Below are positions 11,701 to 21,226 of a stretch of DNA of 64,000 bases, one piece after another. This DNA comes from Antedon bifida. Taxonomy: Eukaryota > Echinodermata > Crinoidea > Comatulida > Antedonidae. Made by a program: the position numbers and the translations under genes. Each line of letters opens with the position of its first letter. Position 1 is the stretch's first letter. Below the pieces are notes generated by a model. That model did no database searches, was not told where the DNA came from, and worked only from the letters and a program-made list of their open reading frames with translations. Location of the stretch: NCBI GenBank assembly GCA_963402885.1, contig OY727099.1:19921001-19985000 (forward strand), in the 5' to 3' direction.

Positions 11701-14700
11701 TTAGAACATGTGTAGTGTGGACACATATAGGGGTGTCCCCTGAATAGAGGCATTTGCTGTAGTGTTAGAACAGGTGTAGTGTGGACACATATAGGGGTGT
11801 CCCCTGAATAGAGGCATTTGCTGTAGTGTTAGAACAGGAGTAGTGTTGACACATATAGGGGTGTCCCCTGAATAGACGCATTTGCTGTAGTGTTAGAACA
11901 TGTGTAGTGTGGACACATATAGGGGTGTCCCCTGAATAGAGGCATTGCCGTAGTGTTAGAACAGGAGTAGTGTTGACACATATAGGGGTGTCCCCTGAAT
12001 AGACACATTTGCCGTAGTGTTAGAACATGTGTAGTGTGGACACATATAGGGGTGTCCCCTGAATAGAGGCATTGCCGTAGTGTTAGAACATGTGTAGTGT
12101 GGACACATATAGGGGTGTCCCCTGAATAGACACATTTGCTTTAGTGTTAGAACATGTGTAGTGTGGACACATATAGGGGTGTCCCCTGAATAGACGCATT
12201 TGCTGTAGTGTTAGAACATGTGTAGAGTTGACACATATAGGGGTGTCCCCTGAATAGACGCATTTGCTGTAGTGTTAGAACATGTGTAGAGTTGACACAT
12301 ATAGGGGTGTCCCCTGAATAGACGCATTTGCTGTAGTGTTAGAACATGTGTAGAGTTGACACATATAGGGGTGTCCCCTGAATAGACGCATTTAACATAG
12401 TGTTAGAACATGTGTAGTGTGGACACATATAGGGGTGTCCCCTGAATAGACGCATTTGCTGTAGTGTTAGAACATGTGTAGAGTTGACACATATAGGGGT
12501 GTCCCCTGAATAGACGCATTTGATGTAGTGTTAGAACATGTGTAGTGTGGACACATATAGGGGTGTCCCCTGAATAGACGCATTTGCTGTAGTGTTAGAA
12601 CATGTGTAGTGTGGACACATATAGGGGTGTCCCCTGAATAGAGGCATTTGCTGTAGTGTTAGAACAGGAGTAGTGTTGACACATATAGGGGTGTCCCCTG
12701 AATAGACGCATTTGCTGTAGTGTTAGAACATGTGTAGTGTGGACACATATAGGGGTGTCCCCTGAATAGACGCATTTGCTGTAGTGTTAGAACATGTGTA
12801 GTGTGGACACATATAGGGGTGTCCCCTGAATAGACGCATTTGCTGTAGTGTTAGAACATGTGTAGAGTTGACACATATAGGGGTGTCCCCTGAATAGACG
12901 CATTTGCTGTAGTGTTAGAACATGTGTAGAGTTGACACATATAGGGGTGTCCCCTGAATAGACGCATTTGCTGTAGTGTTAGAACATGTGTAGAGTTGAC
13001 ACATATAGGGGTGTCCCCTGAATAGACGCATTTAACATAGTGTTAGAACATGTGTAGTGTGGACACATATAGGGGTGTCCCCTGAATAGACGCATTTGCT
13101 GTAGTGTTAGAACATGTGTAGAGTTGACACATATAGGGGTGTCCCCTGAATAGACGCATTTGCTGTAGTGTTAGAACATGTGTAGTGTGGACACATATAG
13201 GGGTGTCCCCTGAATAGACGCATTTGCTGTAGTGTTAGAACATGTGTAGTGTGGACACATATAGGGGTGTCCCCTAAATAGAGGCATTTGCTGTAGTGTT
13301 AGAACAGGAGTAGTGTTGACACATATAGGGGTGTCCCCTGAATAGACGCATTTGCTGTAGTGTTAGAACATGTGTAGTGTGGACACATATAGGGGTGTCC
13401 CCTGAATAGACGCATTTGCTGTAGTGTTAGAACATGTGTAGTGTGGACACATATAGGGGTGTCCCCTGAATAGAGTCATTTGACATGGTGTTAGAACATG
13501 TGTAGTGTGGACACATATAGGTGTGTCCCCTGAATAGAGTAATTTGACATAGTGTTATAGAACATGTGTAGAGTTGACACATATAGGGGTGTCCCCTGAA
13601 TAGAGGCATTGCTGTAGTGTTAGAACAGGAGTAGTTTTGACACATATAGGGGTGTCCCCTGAATAGAGGCATTTGCCGTAGTGTTAGAACAGGTGTAGTA
13701 TTGACACATATAGGGGTGTCTCCTGAATAGAGGCATTTTCTGTAGTGTTAGAACAGGTATAGTGTTGACACATATAGGGGCGTGTTAGAGGTGTTTGTCA
13801 TAGTGTTAAAACATATATTTCCCCTTGTTCATCTTAAATGAAAGTATCCACTGGGTGTCCCAAAAGAGGGGTTCTACTGTACCCATTTTTTATAACTAAT
13901 TCTATGGAATCTCACCAGCTGGGTATGTTTTGAATATAGCCTGAATGTCATCAACTGTCAGATTATATTTCACCCCATTGCATCCATCTGCCTGTGGTTT
14001 GATGTCAGCTAAGAACGCTGCTGATACACCAACTTGTTGGTTATTTTTCATTCCTTCAACTTGCTACAAGAAAAAACCAATTTCAACTGTTCTTATATAT
14101 AATACCTTATTTATTTTATTATTAGTATTTTATTATTAGTATTTCTTTATACTGGGTAGCCTCTGAGGGCCCAGTTATGATCAGTGGCTGTGTGCGTACT
14201 AGTAACCCCCTACTTGCCTCGAAAGTTGTACACTGGACCTACGGTTTAAAGTCCTTATCCGAAAAGATAAGATCTGTTATAACAGATATGCGCTTTTAAA
14301 CTTTTTTTGGGTGTATGGTCGACATGACTATTGATTGAACAGAGCTGGACAACAACTTGGACAAATTATGTAATGCATAATTTATGCCGTAGATCATAGG
14401 TCACTTTAAATAGAAAGCTCCATATCAATGTAAATGAACCTACTTCTTTTCTTGATGACCAAAACTCTTCAGCAGTTATCACGCCACTTACTACTAAATC
14501 TTTGTATAGATTATATAGTTTAGGATCTTCTTTTAGCATTCTATAAAATAAGTGATTTATTTTTTTTAATTAAGTAATTTTATTGCAATCATATTACAAT
14601 GACAATGTTTTGTTTACCTTAAATAATGTGCACAAATAACAACAAAAAGAGAATAAATAAAATATACCTTTTTTCTTAAATTTCTGAAAAGAATTTTTTA

Positions 14701-15760
14701 AATTTCATAAATCAAACTTGATGAGACAAAAAATGTGATGTGCCAATATATGGACATGATGATGTTGATTTCACTACCATATTTGGACATATCACTGCCA
14801 TATTTGGACATATCACTGTCATATTTGGGCACATCATACTTTTGTCAAAGTAGTTTTATAGTGTAGACAGATCTTAAGACCTGTAAATCGTACTTGCTAA
14901 TTAAAATTGTTCTACCAACCTGTTTTTCTCTTCTAATTCTTTATTTGTTTTATTCTTGAACCTTGGTAGAATTTGTTGAAGTAACTCTTTGACTGAATTT
15001 CGATCTTGTAGCTGTGCACTCTGACCTTCTCGGTTGTTGAACAGAAACGTGGCTGCCTTGTCATCATGCAGTACTATCTGTAACTGAATCTTGGGCTTGC
15101 CTTCTGGGCTTATCTTTTGCTCTGTGAAACAAAAAAGCATCAAAGTATATTTTTCATATACAAATTTAAAAATCAGACATTTTAGAATAGAACTATTGAA
15201 ACAAAGGGCACACATGGAAAGAGTTATGGGGTTAAAGTTTAGGGTTGTCGTATTATGGTTAAATCTGAACCAAAAATTGTTTTATCCTTTAATACATTAT
15301 GTTAAATGTATTTATTCGTCCTCAAGGTTAAATGGAGACTGAGGAAATTTGGGTTAAACCCTCCATGGACCCACGGCAGCCAGCAGTGCAGAGCCTACCA
15401 GATCAACACACTGGGAGACTACTCGTTTCGAATAGTGTACCAAGTTCTTTAACGTGCAATTTGAAATTGCGCAATAATTTTCTTGTACAATCGTTGAACA
15501 CAATATAATATTAATAACATGAAATGCAATAGGCCTAGGCATAAAAGGGAAGCCCCATATTCACTTATCGGCACTCCTCAGCAACGTTTTGGAAAATTTT
15601 GAGACTTACGTCGTATATCTGCGTAGAGGTAGCTGATAGCAAAATGATCAGCATGTTGGCCTTGCCATGCTAATCGTTCTGCCATTAAATAAAGACTTCC
15701 GTCAGTTTTCTTGTGTTTCACTTGACTCACAATCAACAGTACATCTTCAGATGATGTCAT
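5730..15760 (-). CDS. GTF2H1: general transcription factor IIH subunit 1 (p62)
   Basis: p62 is a core subunit of TFIIH. It anchors XPD and p34/p44 and serves as the docking surface for XPC, TFIIE and activators, in both transcription initiation and nucleotide excision repair. Coding exons, 5' to 3': 15760-15610, 15121-14920, 14540-14444, 14063-13916, 11320-11171, 10969-10890, 10491-10385, 9764-9440, 7409-7319, 6854-6646, 5822-5730. All have GT/AG ends, and phases join to exactly 1653 bp (550 aa; human is 548). Residues 1-105 are the PH-like domain (start [18 protein letters not shown]). BSD-domain cores follow: AEEFWSSR (about 140) and [18 protein letters not shown] (about 215). RYYHGPMPL lies near 385, [12 protein letters not shown] near 465, and the end is [15 protein letters not shown]. 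An acceptor (AG at 15762-15763, followed by G then ATG) implies an upstream non-coding exon, probably near 16.3 kb. Introns hold SINEs, the 64-bp array and MITEs. Confidence 0.97.
5987..6126. mobile_element. MITE, AGCTCTGTCTACACTATCAAAC family
   Basis: Inverted ends AGCTCTGTCTACACTATC and GATAGTGTAGACAGCT enclose a body with GTGATGTGCCCAAATATGG and its near-inverse. Other copies are at 14710-14877, 18414-18728, 22624-22745, 27025-27169, 36656-36771, 40080-40239, 40815-40970, 45521-45641, 46061-46312 and 55755-56144. Many copies are flanked by TTAA, which would fit a piggyBac-type target site, but that is inference. Confidence 0.85.
6166..6238. repeat. 17-bp tandem repeat, about 4 copies
   Basis: The unit CCCTCCCCTCCATTGAC is repeated with almost no divergence. 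It abuts a small repeat at 6239-6385 whose sequence resembles the 64-bp array in GTF2H1 intron 4. Confidence 0.8.
6239..6385. mobile_element. MITE related to the 64-bp satellite unit
   Basis: It contains CTATTCAGGAGACACCTCTATTAAGGGG-like sequence and GGGTGTCTCC, the same vocabulary as the array at 11450-13790 (GGGGTGTCCCCTGAATAGA) and the repeat at 49930-50095. No tandem expansion is present here. Confidence 0.5.
6885..7192 (-). repeat. tRNA-derived SINE, minus strand, in GTF2H1 intron 9
   Basis: Read on the minus strand, the head starts GGGCGTGTGGCACAGTG and has a B box GGTTCGAATCC, as in a degraded tRNA. The body (plus-strand reading CACATTATTACCCCGGTCAT) recurs at 19800-20025 and in part at 40366-40440. 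It does not fold as a functional tRNA because the acceptor half is missing. Confidence 0.65.
8725..8880. mobile_element. degraded GGATCCAGGATTTTGAA-type element
   Basis: GGGGCGGATGCATGTGG at the left and CCTGGATCTACCACTG at the right are eroded inverted ends. Similar pieces occur at 21741-21840, 26393-26518 and 59648-59725, where the end reads GGATCCAGGATTTTGAA. Non-coding. Confidence 0.45.
9047..9222 (-). repeat. dispersed hammerhead-like repeat, second copy
   Basis: This is a reverse-strand copy of the repeat at 1583-1775, with the same right end (CAAAGGCAAATTACTG on the plus strand) and the same hairpin. The GAAA of the first copy is altered here. It lies in GTF2H1 intron 8. Confidence 0.6.
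10540..10810 (+). repeat. tRNA-derived SINE (GGTTCGAG family), diverged copy
   Basis: GGGTTCGAGACC is a recognisable B box. It is followed by the family's shared body (GGTGGTGGAACAAGTCTTCT, then GAGGGTTACTCCGGTG). The best copy is at 23640-23978. It lies in GTF2H1 intron 6. A tail-only fragment with ACCCTCTATAAATAGAG lies at 11075-11155. Confidence 0.6.
11450..13795. repeat. 64-bp minisatellite, about 36 units, in GTF2H1 intron 4
   Basis: The unit is 64 bp, built around GACACATATAGGGGTGTCCC, then CTGAATAGACGCATTTGC and TAGTGTTAGAACATG. Units differ at a few positions (GTGTGGACAC or GAGTTGACAC; GAGGC or GACGC). The rare variant TTTAACATAG occurs at 12391 and 13031, exactly 640 bp apart, and neighbouring variants repeat with the same spacing, so ten units were duplicated as a block. 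Flanks (11425-11450 and 13795-13885) match MITE-like sequence found elsewhere in the window. Confidence 0.95.
14146..14285 (-). repeat. tRNA-derived SINE fragment (GGTTCGAG family), minus strand
   Basis: It contains GTAACCCCCTACTTGCCTCG and ACACTGGACCTACGGTTTA, both reverse-strand matches to the SINE at 23640-23978. Only the body survives. It lies in GTF2H1 intron 3. Confidence 0.6.
14710..14877. mobile_element. MITE copy, AGCTCTGTCTACACTATC family (eroded)
   Basis: The body GTGATGTGCC...TATGG, repeated CATATTTGGACATATCACT words and the right end TAGTGTAGACAGAT match the family. The left end is eroded. It lies in GTF2H1 intron 2. Confidence 0.65.
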
Positions 15761-15821
15761 CCTATTATGTAACAGAAATCCAAATATTAATAATATGTAG
15801 GCCTAGGGCCTAATTATTTAT

Positions 15822-16085
15822 CTAAAGATGTATTGCCACCTTCTGTAGAAAAATAACAAATTAATGTTTTCACTTTAATAAAGACAAAATAAATGGTTAA
15901 ATTCAACCAAAAAAATACCTATTATTCCAGTAAATTTGACTATCTTTTTGCTTTAAATTACAGTTTTTCAGGTAATTAATTTTTTTTGTCAACGATTAGG
16001 CCTATGTGACATTAAAATGCCATATTCAACAAAAAAAGTTTTAAAATAAAAAAAAAATATTTTTTCAGGACAATTATTAGGCTTT
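15822..16085. mobile_element. eroded MITE, TTAAAGATGTATTGTCCC family
   Basis: It starts AAAGATGTATTGCC, contains TTTGACTATCTTTTTGC and GTGACATTAAAATGCCATATTC, and ends near GGACAATTATTAG. Better copies are at 34296-34640 and 39158-39452. It lies just upstream of the GTF2H1 start codon, in the inferred 5' UTR intron. Confidence 0.5.
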
Positions 16086-16259
16086 AGTCTAGGCTATCTG
16101 TATTTACTAACTAGGCCTAGGCCTAGCCTATTACTAGTATATACTAAACTAAAACATATTTGCAAAACAAAAAAATGTGCAATAAATATTAAACATAATA
16201 CTAAAAATTAACTAAATAAAAGTAAAATTAACTTAAGTTCAAGCTAATTAATATAAGGC

Positions 16260-16996
16260 ACAAACCTCTTTGATCGTATTTCTACCTAGGCCTACCTTTT
16301 AGGCCAGAGGAAGACGGAGCAAGTTGAGTCGAGCAGGGGGAATAAGTGGGAGAGGAACTTGAAAGCGACACTCACTCCAACAACGAGTAGCCTAGCCTAG
16401 CAAGGCTGGCCTGAAAGTAGTATTATTTAACAGGGTTGTATCGCCCTTTATCTGATGAAATACTTAACGCATAGAAAAGTAACATTGACAGTCTATAATT
16501 ATGTTTTGAATAATAAATGAAACCTAGGATATTTCAATCACTAAGCCTTCCTTCCTGATCGATTTTCGTCACACAACTTTCATGATGAGCGCTGACATGT
16601 TTTTTTTTCTTCATCTAGTCTTTCAATTCCAGTCCACATGCATTTCCTATATCATTGTCTGGTTTAAAAGGCTAGACCCTTTCTCAACAAAATATTCCTA
16701 ACAACCACTAAACTCTAATATATTTATTTCAAAAATAAATATTTGTGTATATAGATAAATAATAATTTAGTATTTTGATTTAAACCTAAATAAATAGCTT
16801 GATAATTTGTTTATATCTAATTTTATTTTTATGTATAATGAGAGAGCTATATAAGAGCGTAAGCCGTCGCTATGGCAATGGACATCAATAATAAGCATCG
16901 ACTTAAAGTCCTTACACAATGAGAAGTTATAATAAAGAGTAAAGAACTAGCAAAAGAATCGCAATAATCTTTTAGGAGGCCTACATTTTTAACGGT
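16260..16996. promoter_or_regulatory. divergent intergenic region between GTF2H1 and PIFO
   Basis: The two genes point away from each other across this stretch. The part at 16300-16420 is locally GC-richer and is the likely GTF2H1 start region. The part nearest PIFO carries an X-box (16866-16879). No open frame of note was found. TAGGCCTA palindromes lie at 16110-16140, just outside. Confidence 0.55.
16866..16879 (+). promoter_or_regulatory. RFX X-box in the PIFO promoter
   Basis: GTCGCTATGGCAAT fits the X-box form GTNNCY-AT-RGNAAC except for the last base. It lies 118 bp upstream of the PIFO start codon. RFX factors drive ciliary genes through such sites, usually within about 200 bp of the start, and pitchfork is a ciliary protein. 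The match is from reading, without a scored matrix. Confidence 0.6.
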
Positions 16997-19169
16997 ATGG
17001 CTTCAACAACTCTTCCATCTCTCGAGGGTAAGTTATATAACGTAATTGTGTATGAGGCTGGTTTTGTTGTTTCAATTAATTAAGTACAACTACAAGAATA
17101 AGCTAGTCTAGGCCTAGGTCTTCTCGAATCTAGTACTACTAGGCCTAGTAGCCTGTCGGCATAGATATGCCTACAACACTAAATTATTGTATAGTTTTAG
17201 TAGTCCACTTAATATTCCTACTGGGATGTTTTGAAAAAAAATTTTTTATTGTATATAATTATTTTTATCTTAAAATATTTTACAATGAACACAAACTATC
17301 TAATATTTGTCATATAATAAAAATGTATTTTTCTTTTAATCAACAGCTCTTCTTGGAAGAGAAAAGAAAAGCAATGTATCATTTGGAACTACTCAACAAA
17401 GACCACTGTTCCCTGGAAATTTACCACCGAACCGTATGGGGGCTGAATTAGGGTTAGAAGAAGCACCACATCGGGCGCCAGGGACTTATGACAATGCAGA
17501 GGTAATAACAGTCATGCGTTTTTTAACATATTATGCGCATATAATTGAATACATTATATTAGATGTATCATCTTGTTCCTCAGTTTTTCTACCCTCCTCT
17601 TGTAATTTTATTCATTTTTTATAAATGCATTTATTTATATTTTTGGAGATAAATAAAAATACTGTATTATAATATAAATTATATTTATGTTGATAAATAC
17701 ATTTTTACATTATTCTTAATTAAATTTAGGGAAGATTCAAGATGATGGACACATATAAATAAATACATTGTAGAAAAAAAAATACTGAAAATTGGTAACA
17801 TGTTATTTTATTCTCCACAGAAAACTACGTTCCTGTATGAAATTGATAAACAAGTAACAAGTAAACAAGGGTATTCAATGGGTGCAAGAACAAATCCAAG
17901 GTTTAACAAAGAATTTCAGGTAAGAAATTAATTAAACATGTAAATAATTTACTATTTGTATAATAAAATATTAATAGTATTAATATGTATATCACTATCA
18001 GGAGTTTATGAAATTGGCAACAAAATAGTGGGTGGGATTATTATTCGAATTGCAATTGACTTATGTCTTTACTAGTCTAAATAAGTGGATGGGTTTATAT
18101 TAAAACATAGGATTATTGCTTACACTATATGCCACCTAAAGAAAAAAAATACTAATGTTTTATATTTTATTTATCTGTGTTTCTTTTAAAGTTGTTTTTA
18201 ATGTGTTATATTTAAAAAAAAATGATTTTAAATGTTTTAGACTGTCACACCTTGTCCAACAACTTATCAGAAGTCGACCACCTTGCCAAGGACGTTCAAA
18301 CCAGCTTTCAAATCATTCCATGTTGGTGGTGACAGATTTTTTCGCAAGCAAATAGACCCAGAGTTAACACCTGGGTAAGATATATATACTGTACTTACTG
18401 CTATACTTGTTTAAAACTCTGTCTACTCTATCAAACCAGTTTGATAAAAAAAAAAGGGTGATGTGCCCAAATATGATAGTGATTATATGCCCAAATATGG
18501 TAGTGATATCACATCATCAAGGCAAATTAGATTTTCTTGTCATAGTGTAAACAGGGCTTAAAATACTGTTTTGATGCTATACATAAAAGAAACAATAAAC
18601 GTCCTTGACAAAATAGGGTGATGTGCCCAAATATGGTAGTGATTATATGCCCAAATATGGTAGTGATATTACATCATGTCCATATATAGGCAAATCACAT
18701 TTTTTTTTCATAGTGTAGACAGAGCTTAAAATACTCTTTTGATGCTATACATAAAAGAAACAATAAATGTCCTTGACATTAGGGGGCAAGAAATGTAACC
18801 CTATCGACGTTCAAAATACGATTGGATAAGCATTGACATGATAAGGTGTTTAAAAAGGCTCAGCCTAGAAACCACTGTTTAAACTGTGAGTGTAAGAGAA
18901 CTTCAGTCCTAATCATTAAGTGCTAAGGTTTACATTATAAATTTATTTGTTTTTTCAGAGCTGGAACGTACGAACATGATGTTCCAAAAAACAGAAAAGT
19001 AGCTTATCACGGGACATTTGGCGGACCTCAACATCTCAAAATTCAACCAGATGACTCGATATTACTGCCAGAGCACTGTAAAGGAACTACAACAAAGAGT
19101 CGTTTAATGTCGTATAAAGATAAACGAAAATTCGCCATACGTGAAGCATATTTAAGTCTATACTATTAA
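16997..19169 (+). CDS. PIFO: pitchfork, ciliary microtubule-associated protein 3
   Basis: Pitchfork acts at the basal body and cilium, where it is linked to Aurora A activation during cilium disassembly. Exons: 16997-17027, 17347-17501, 17821-17919, 18241-18374, 18959-19169. All have GT/AG ends and sum to 630 bp (209 aa; human is about 191). Diagnostic matches to the vertebrate protein are FGTTQQRPLFPGNLPPNRMG (human FGTCQQRKLFPHFHPPNLIG), APHRAPGTYDNAE, KQGYSMGARTNPRF, and the C terminus REAYLSLYY (human RVAYLSLYYN). Several P-G-x-Y steps recall the inner-surface microtubule proteins of axonemes. The start was chosen because it is in phase with exon 2 and follows an X-box. Exon 4 is followed by a tandemly duplicated MITE in the last intron. 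Confidence 0.93.
18414..18778. mobile_element. tandemly duplicated MITE piece plus flank, PIFO intron 4
   Basis: A full but eroded copy of the AGCTCTGTCTACACTATC family (18414-18560) is followed by a second copy of its right two thirds. The duplicated unit of about 166 bp (18447-18612 and 18613-18778) also carries non-MITE flank (GATGCTATACATAAAAGAAA in both). The event therefore followed insertion and involved host flank. Confidence 0.7.
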
Positions 19170-19267
19170 TTTAATTTATGTATATTAATTTGCCATATTG
19201 TAAATAATTTGTATACTTTGGTGATGATATGATCAATTTATTTTACTGTAATCATGAGAAGATTATA

Positions 19268-19273
19268 AATAAA
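19268..19273 (+). terminator. poly(A) signal of PIFO
   Basis: AATAAA lies about 100 bases after the PIFO stop codon and is the first canonical hexamer. CALU runs towards it from the other strand, so the two genes are convergent with about 0.9 kb between their likely ends. Confidence 0.65.
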
Positions 19274-19799
19274 GTATCAACACCCAAAGATTTAATATGT
19301 AGTACCGTATTTTAGTTTTTTCTCTATCCAGTAGAACTAACTCAATTTCTGCCATATACAATACAAAGAAAAAGACAAAACAAAAAATAAAAGGCAAGGA
19401 AAGACCAAACAGGTGGTAAACACTTATGCTAGTTGGTCAACCCAGAACAGTGCACAGAAATAAACAAACTAATTACGTTCTACAATTAAAGCATTTACAA
19501 GAAAGTGACCAACTAAAAACATTTTCAACATCAAAATTATTTTAAAAATAAGTATTGAGATAATAATAATTTGGTTTTAAAAAAACTAACAGAGATATCT
19601 AAGTTACGAATTCAACCGGATAAGTTGTTCAAAATTCTGGTAACACGTGGGATATATGATTGAAAAGAAGATTCTGTTCTGCAGCGACGAATATCAAAAA
19701 TAGTACCAACAGAAGGGCTATGAGTAACACGTTAAATAAATTGTCAGTTTTACCAGTAATCGGTAAAATTAAAGTCCAATTCCGCTAACTAATATCATT

Positions 19800-20025
19800 C
19801 TTATATAGCGCTTAACAAAGCGTCTAAGCGCTTCACATTATTACCCCGGTCATTTGTTTGGATCAAACATGTATGAAAACACTCTCAGAATTTTGTGCTA
19901 GTAATCGGTGCAGTGTGTTGAACTTACCAGGTATCCATTTGTACACCTGGACATAAATAGGCAAATGTAAGTAAAGGATACAAGCAACGCATAATCAGTA
20001 GTCCAACACAATACTGTTAAGTTTT
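19800..20025 (-). repeat. SINE-like repeat, second copy of the 6885-7192 family
   Basis: It contains TTATATAGCGCTTAACAAAGC, CACATTATTACCCCGGTCAT, GGTATCCATTTGTACACCTGG and GGCAAATGTAAGTAAAGGATACA in the same order as at 6885-7192. The tRNA-like head is mostly lost. It lies between PIFO and CALU. Confidence 0.6.
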
Positions 20026-20158
20026 GGTAACACTAACAAACGAGTATCCATGGCATTAAAGTTAAGTGTTTAAATTTACCATTTTTCAAGTAAGTGATGA
20101 TCAAGGATAAACATTAAAATGAAGAAATATATAGAAATATTGTTTTGTGCTAAGCAAA

Positions 20159-20164
20159 TTTATT
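20159..20164 (-). terminator. candidate poly(A) signal of CALU
   Basis: TTTATT on the plus strand (AATAAA on minus) lies about 1.07 kb beyond the CALU stop. The stretch between is AT-rich and repeat-poor, consistent with a long 3' UTR. Other hexamers closer to the stop cannot be excluded. Confidence 0.35.
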
Positions 20165-21226
20165 TGATAAATAAAAAACCTAGCATCAGTCGCTAGAACT
20201 TATAAAATTAAAATCACAACAAAATGATTCACTTGCATAACATCATTACTAAACGCAATTTCCCAACCCGCCCCAGATACTTATCCTATATAGTACAATA
20301 TATTGCATGTTTGTATGTTTGTTTCATAAAATAAGCAATAAAACTAAACTGTTGCTAGCATGGTAAAAATGTTATAAGGTATCCCTCAAAAAACAACCAT
20401 TTTTGGCATGAGACTCAAATTCCTGTATAAAGTACTGTATAAACACCAGCCTTCAATTATAGACCACATGGGCACTGGTATTTTTACTTGAAATTAATGT
20501 TTGGTCTTTGCTTGTCCACATCTATAATTTTAGTACTAACTAACCTCCTGGCCAAACAAGCCATCTATCCTTTGGTATTTGGTTGAATAAAACATAAAAA
20601 AAATGTCCGTCAGACATCAATTTCTTAGACAAATTTGTTTTAGAAAATGTTATCCACGATATATTCGAACATGTATTGTTTTGTTAATAATTTGCATTTT
20701 TTCTCCTACTCTACACTCAAAAAATAAATTTCATGCAATCATCTATGTAATCTATGATACTATTTACTAAATAAGAACTAAACATAAAAAAATTAAAAAC
20801 TGCATAATTTGGCAACTGTAACAAAAATAATGTATTAAGCTTTATACATGCACTGTAATAGCTTGGTTTCATCATAAAATCATATAAATATCAAATGTAC
20901 AAAAATACAATTTATTTAAGCTAAACAACTGACTAACTCTAGAAAAAAATCACAAAACAATTGGTTTTAGAATAAAAAAATTACCGATACAAAATAATCA
21001 ATATTTTGTGAATAAAGTGGGATAAATAAATAAACAAAAACCTGATAATTCTCCCACAAATACAATCATTTTACTGGGATGTTACTAAATTTTTGTTTGT
21101 TTATCTCTACACAGAAAAAGCTAACTTATTTGACTAAAACACATCATAACGTATAATTAAACTAATTATCAACAGTTGTAAAATAATAGCACCACAAAAA
21201 ATAATAGATTCAGTGTTTGACATAAT

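Noticed and set aside
11450-13795. CRISPR array
   Set aside because: The units are contiguous 64-bp tandem copies without unique spacers, and the DNA is eukaryotic.
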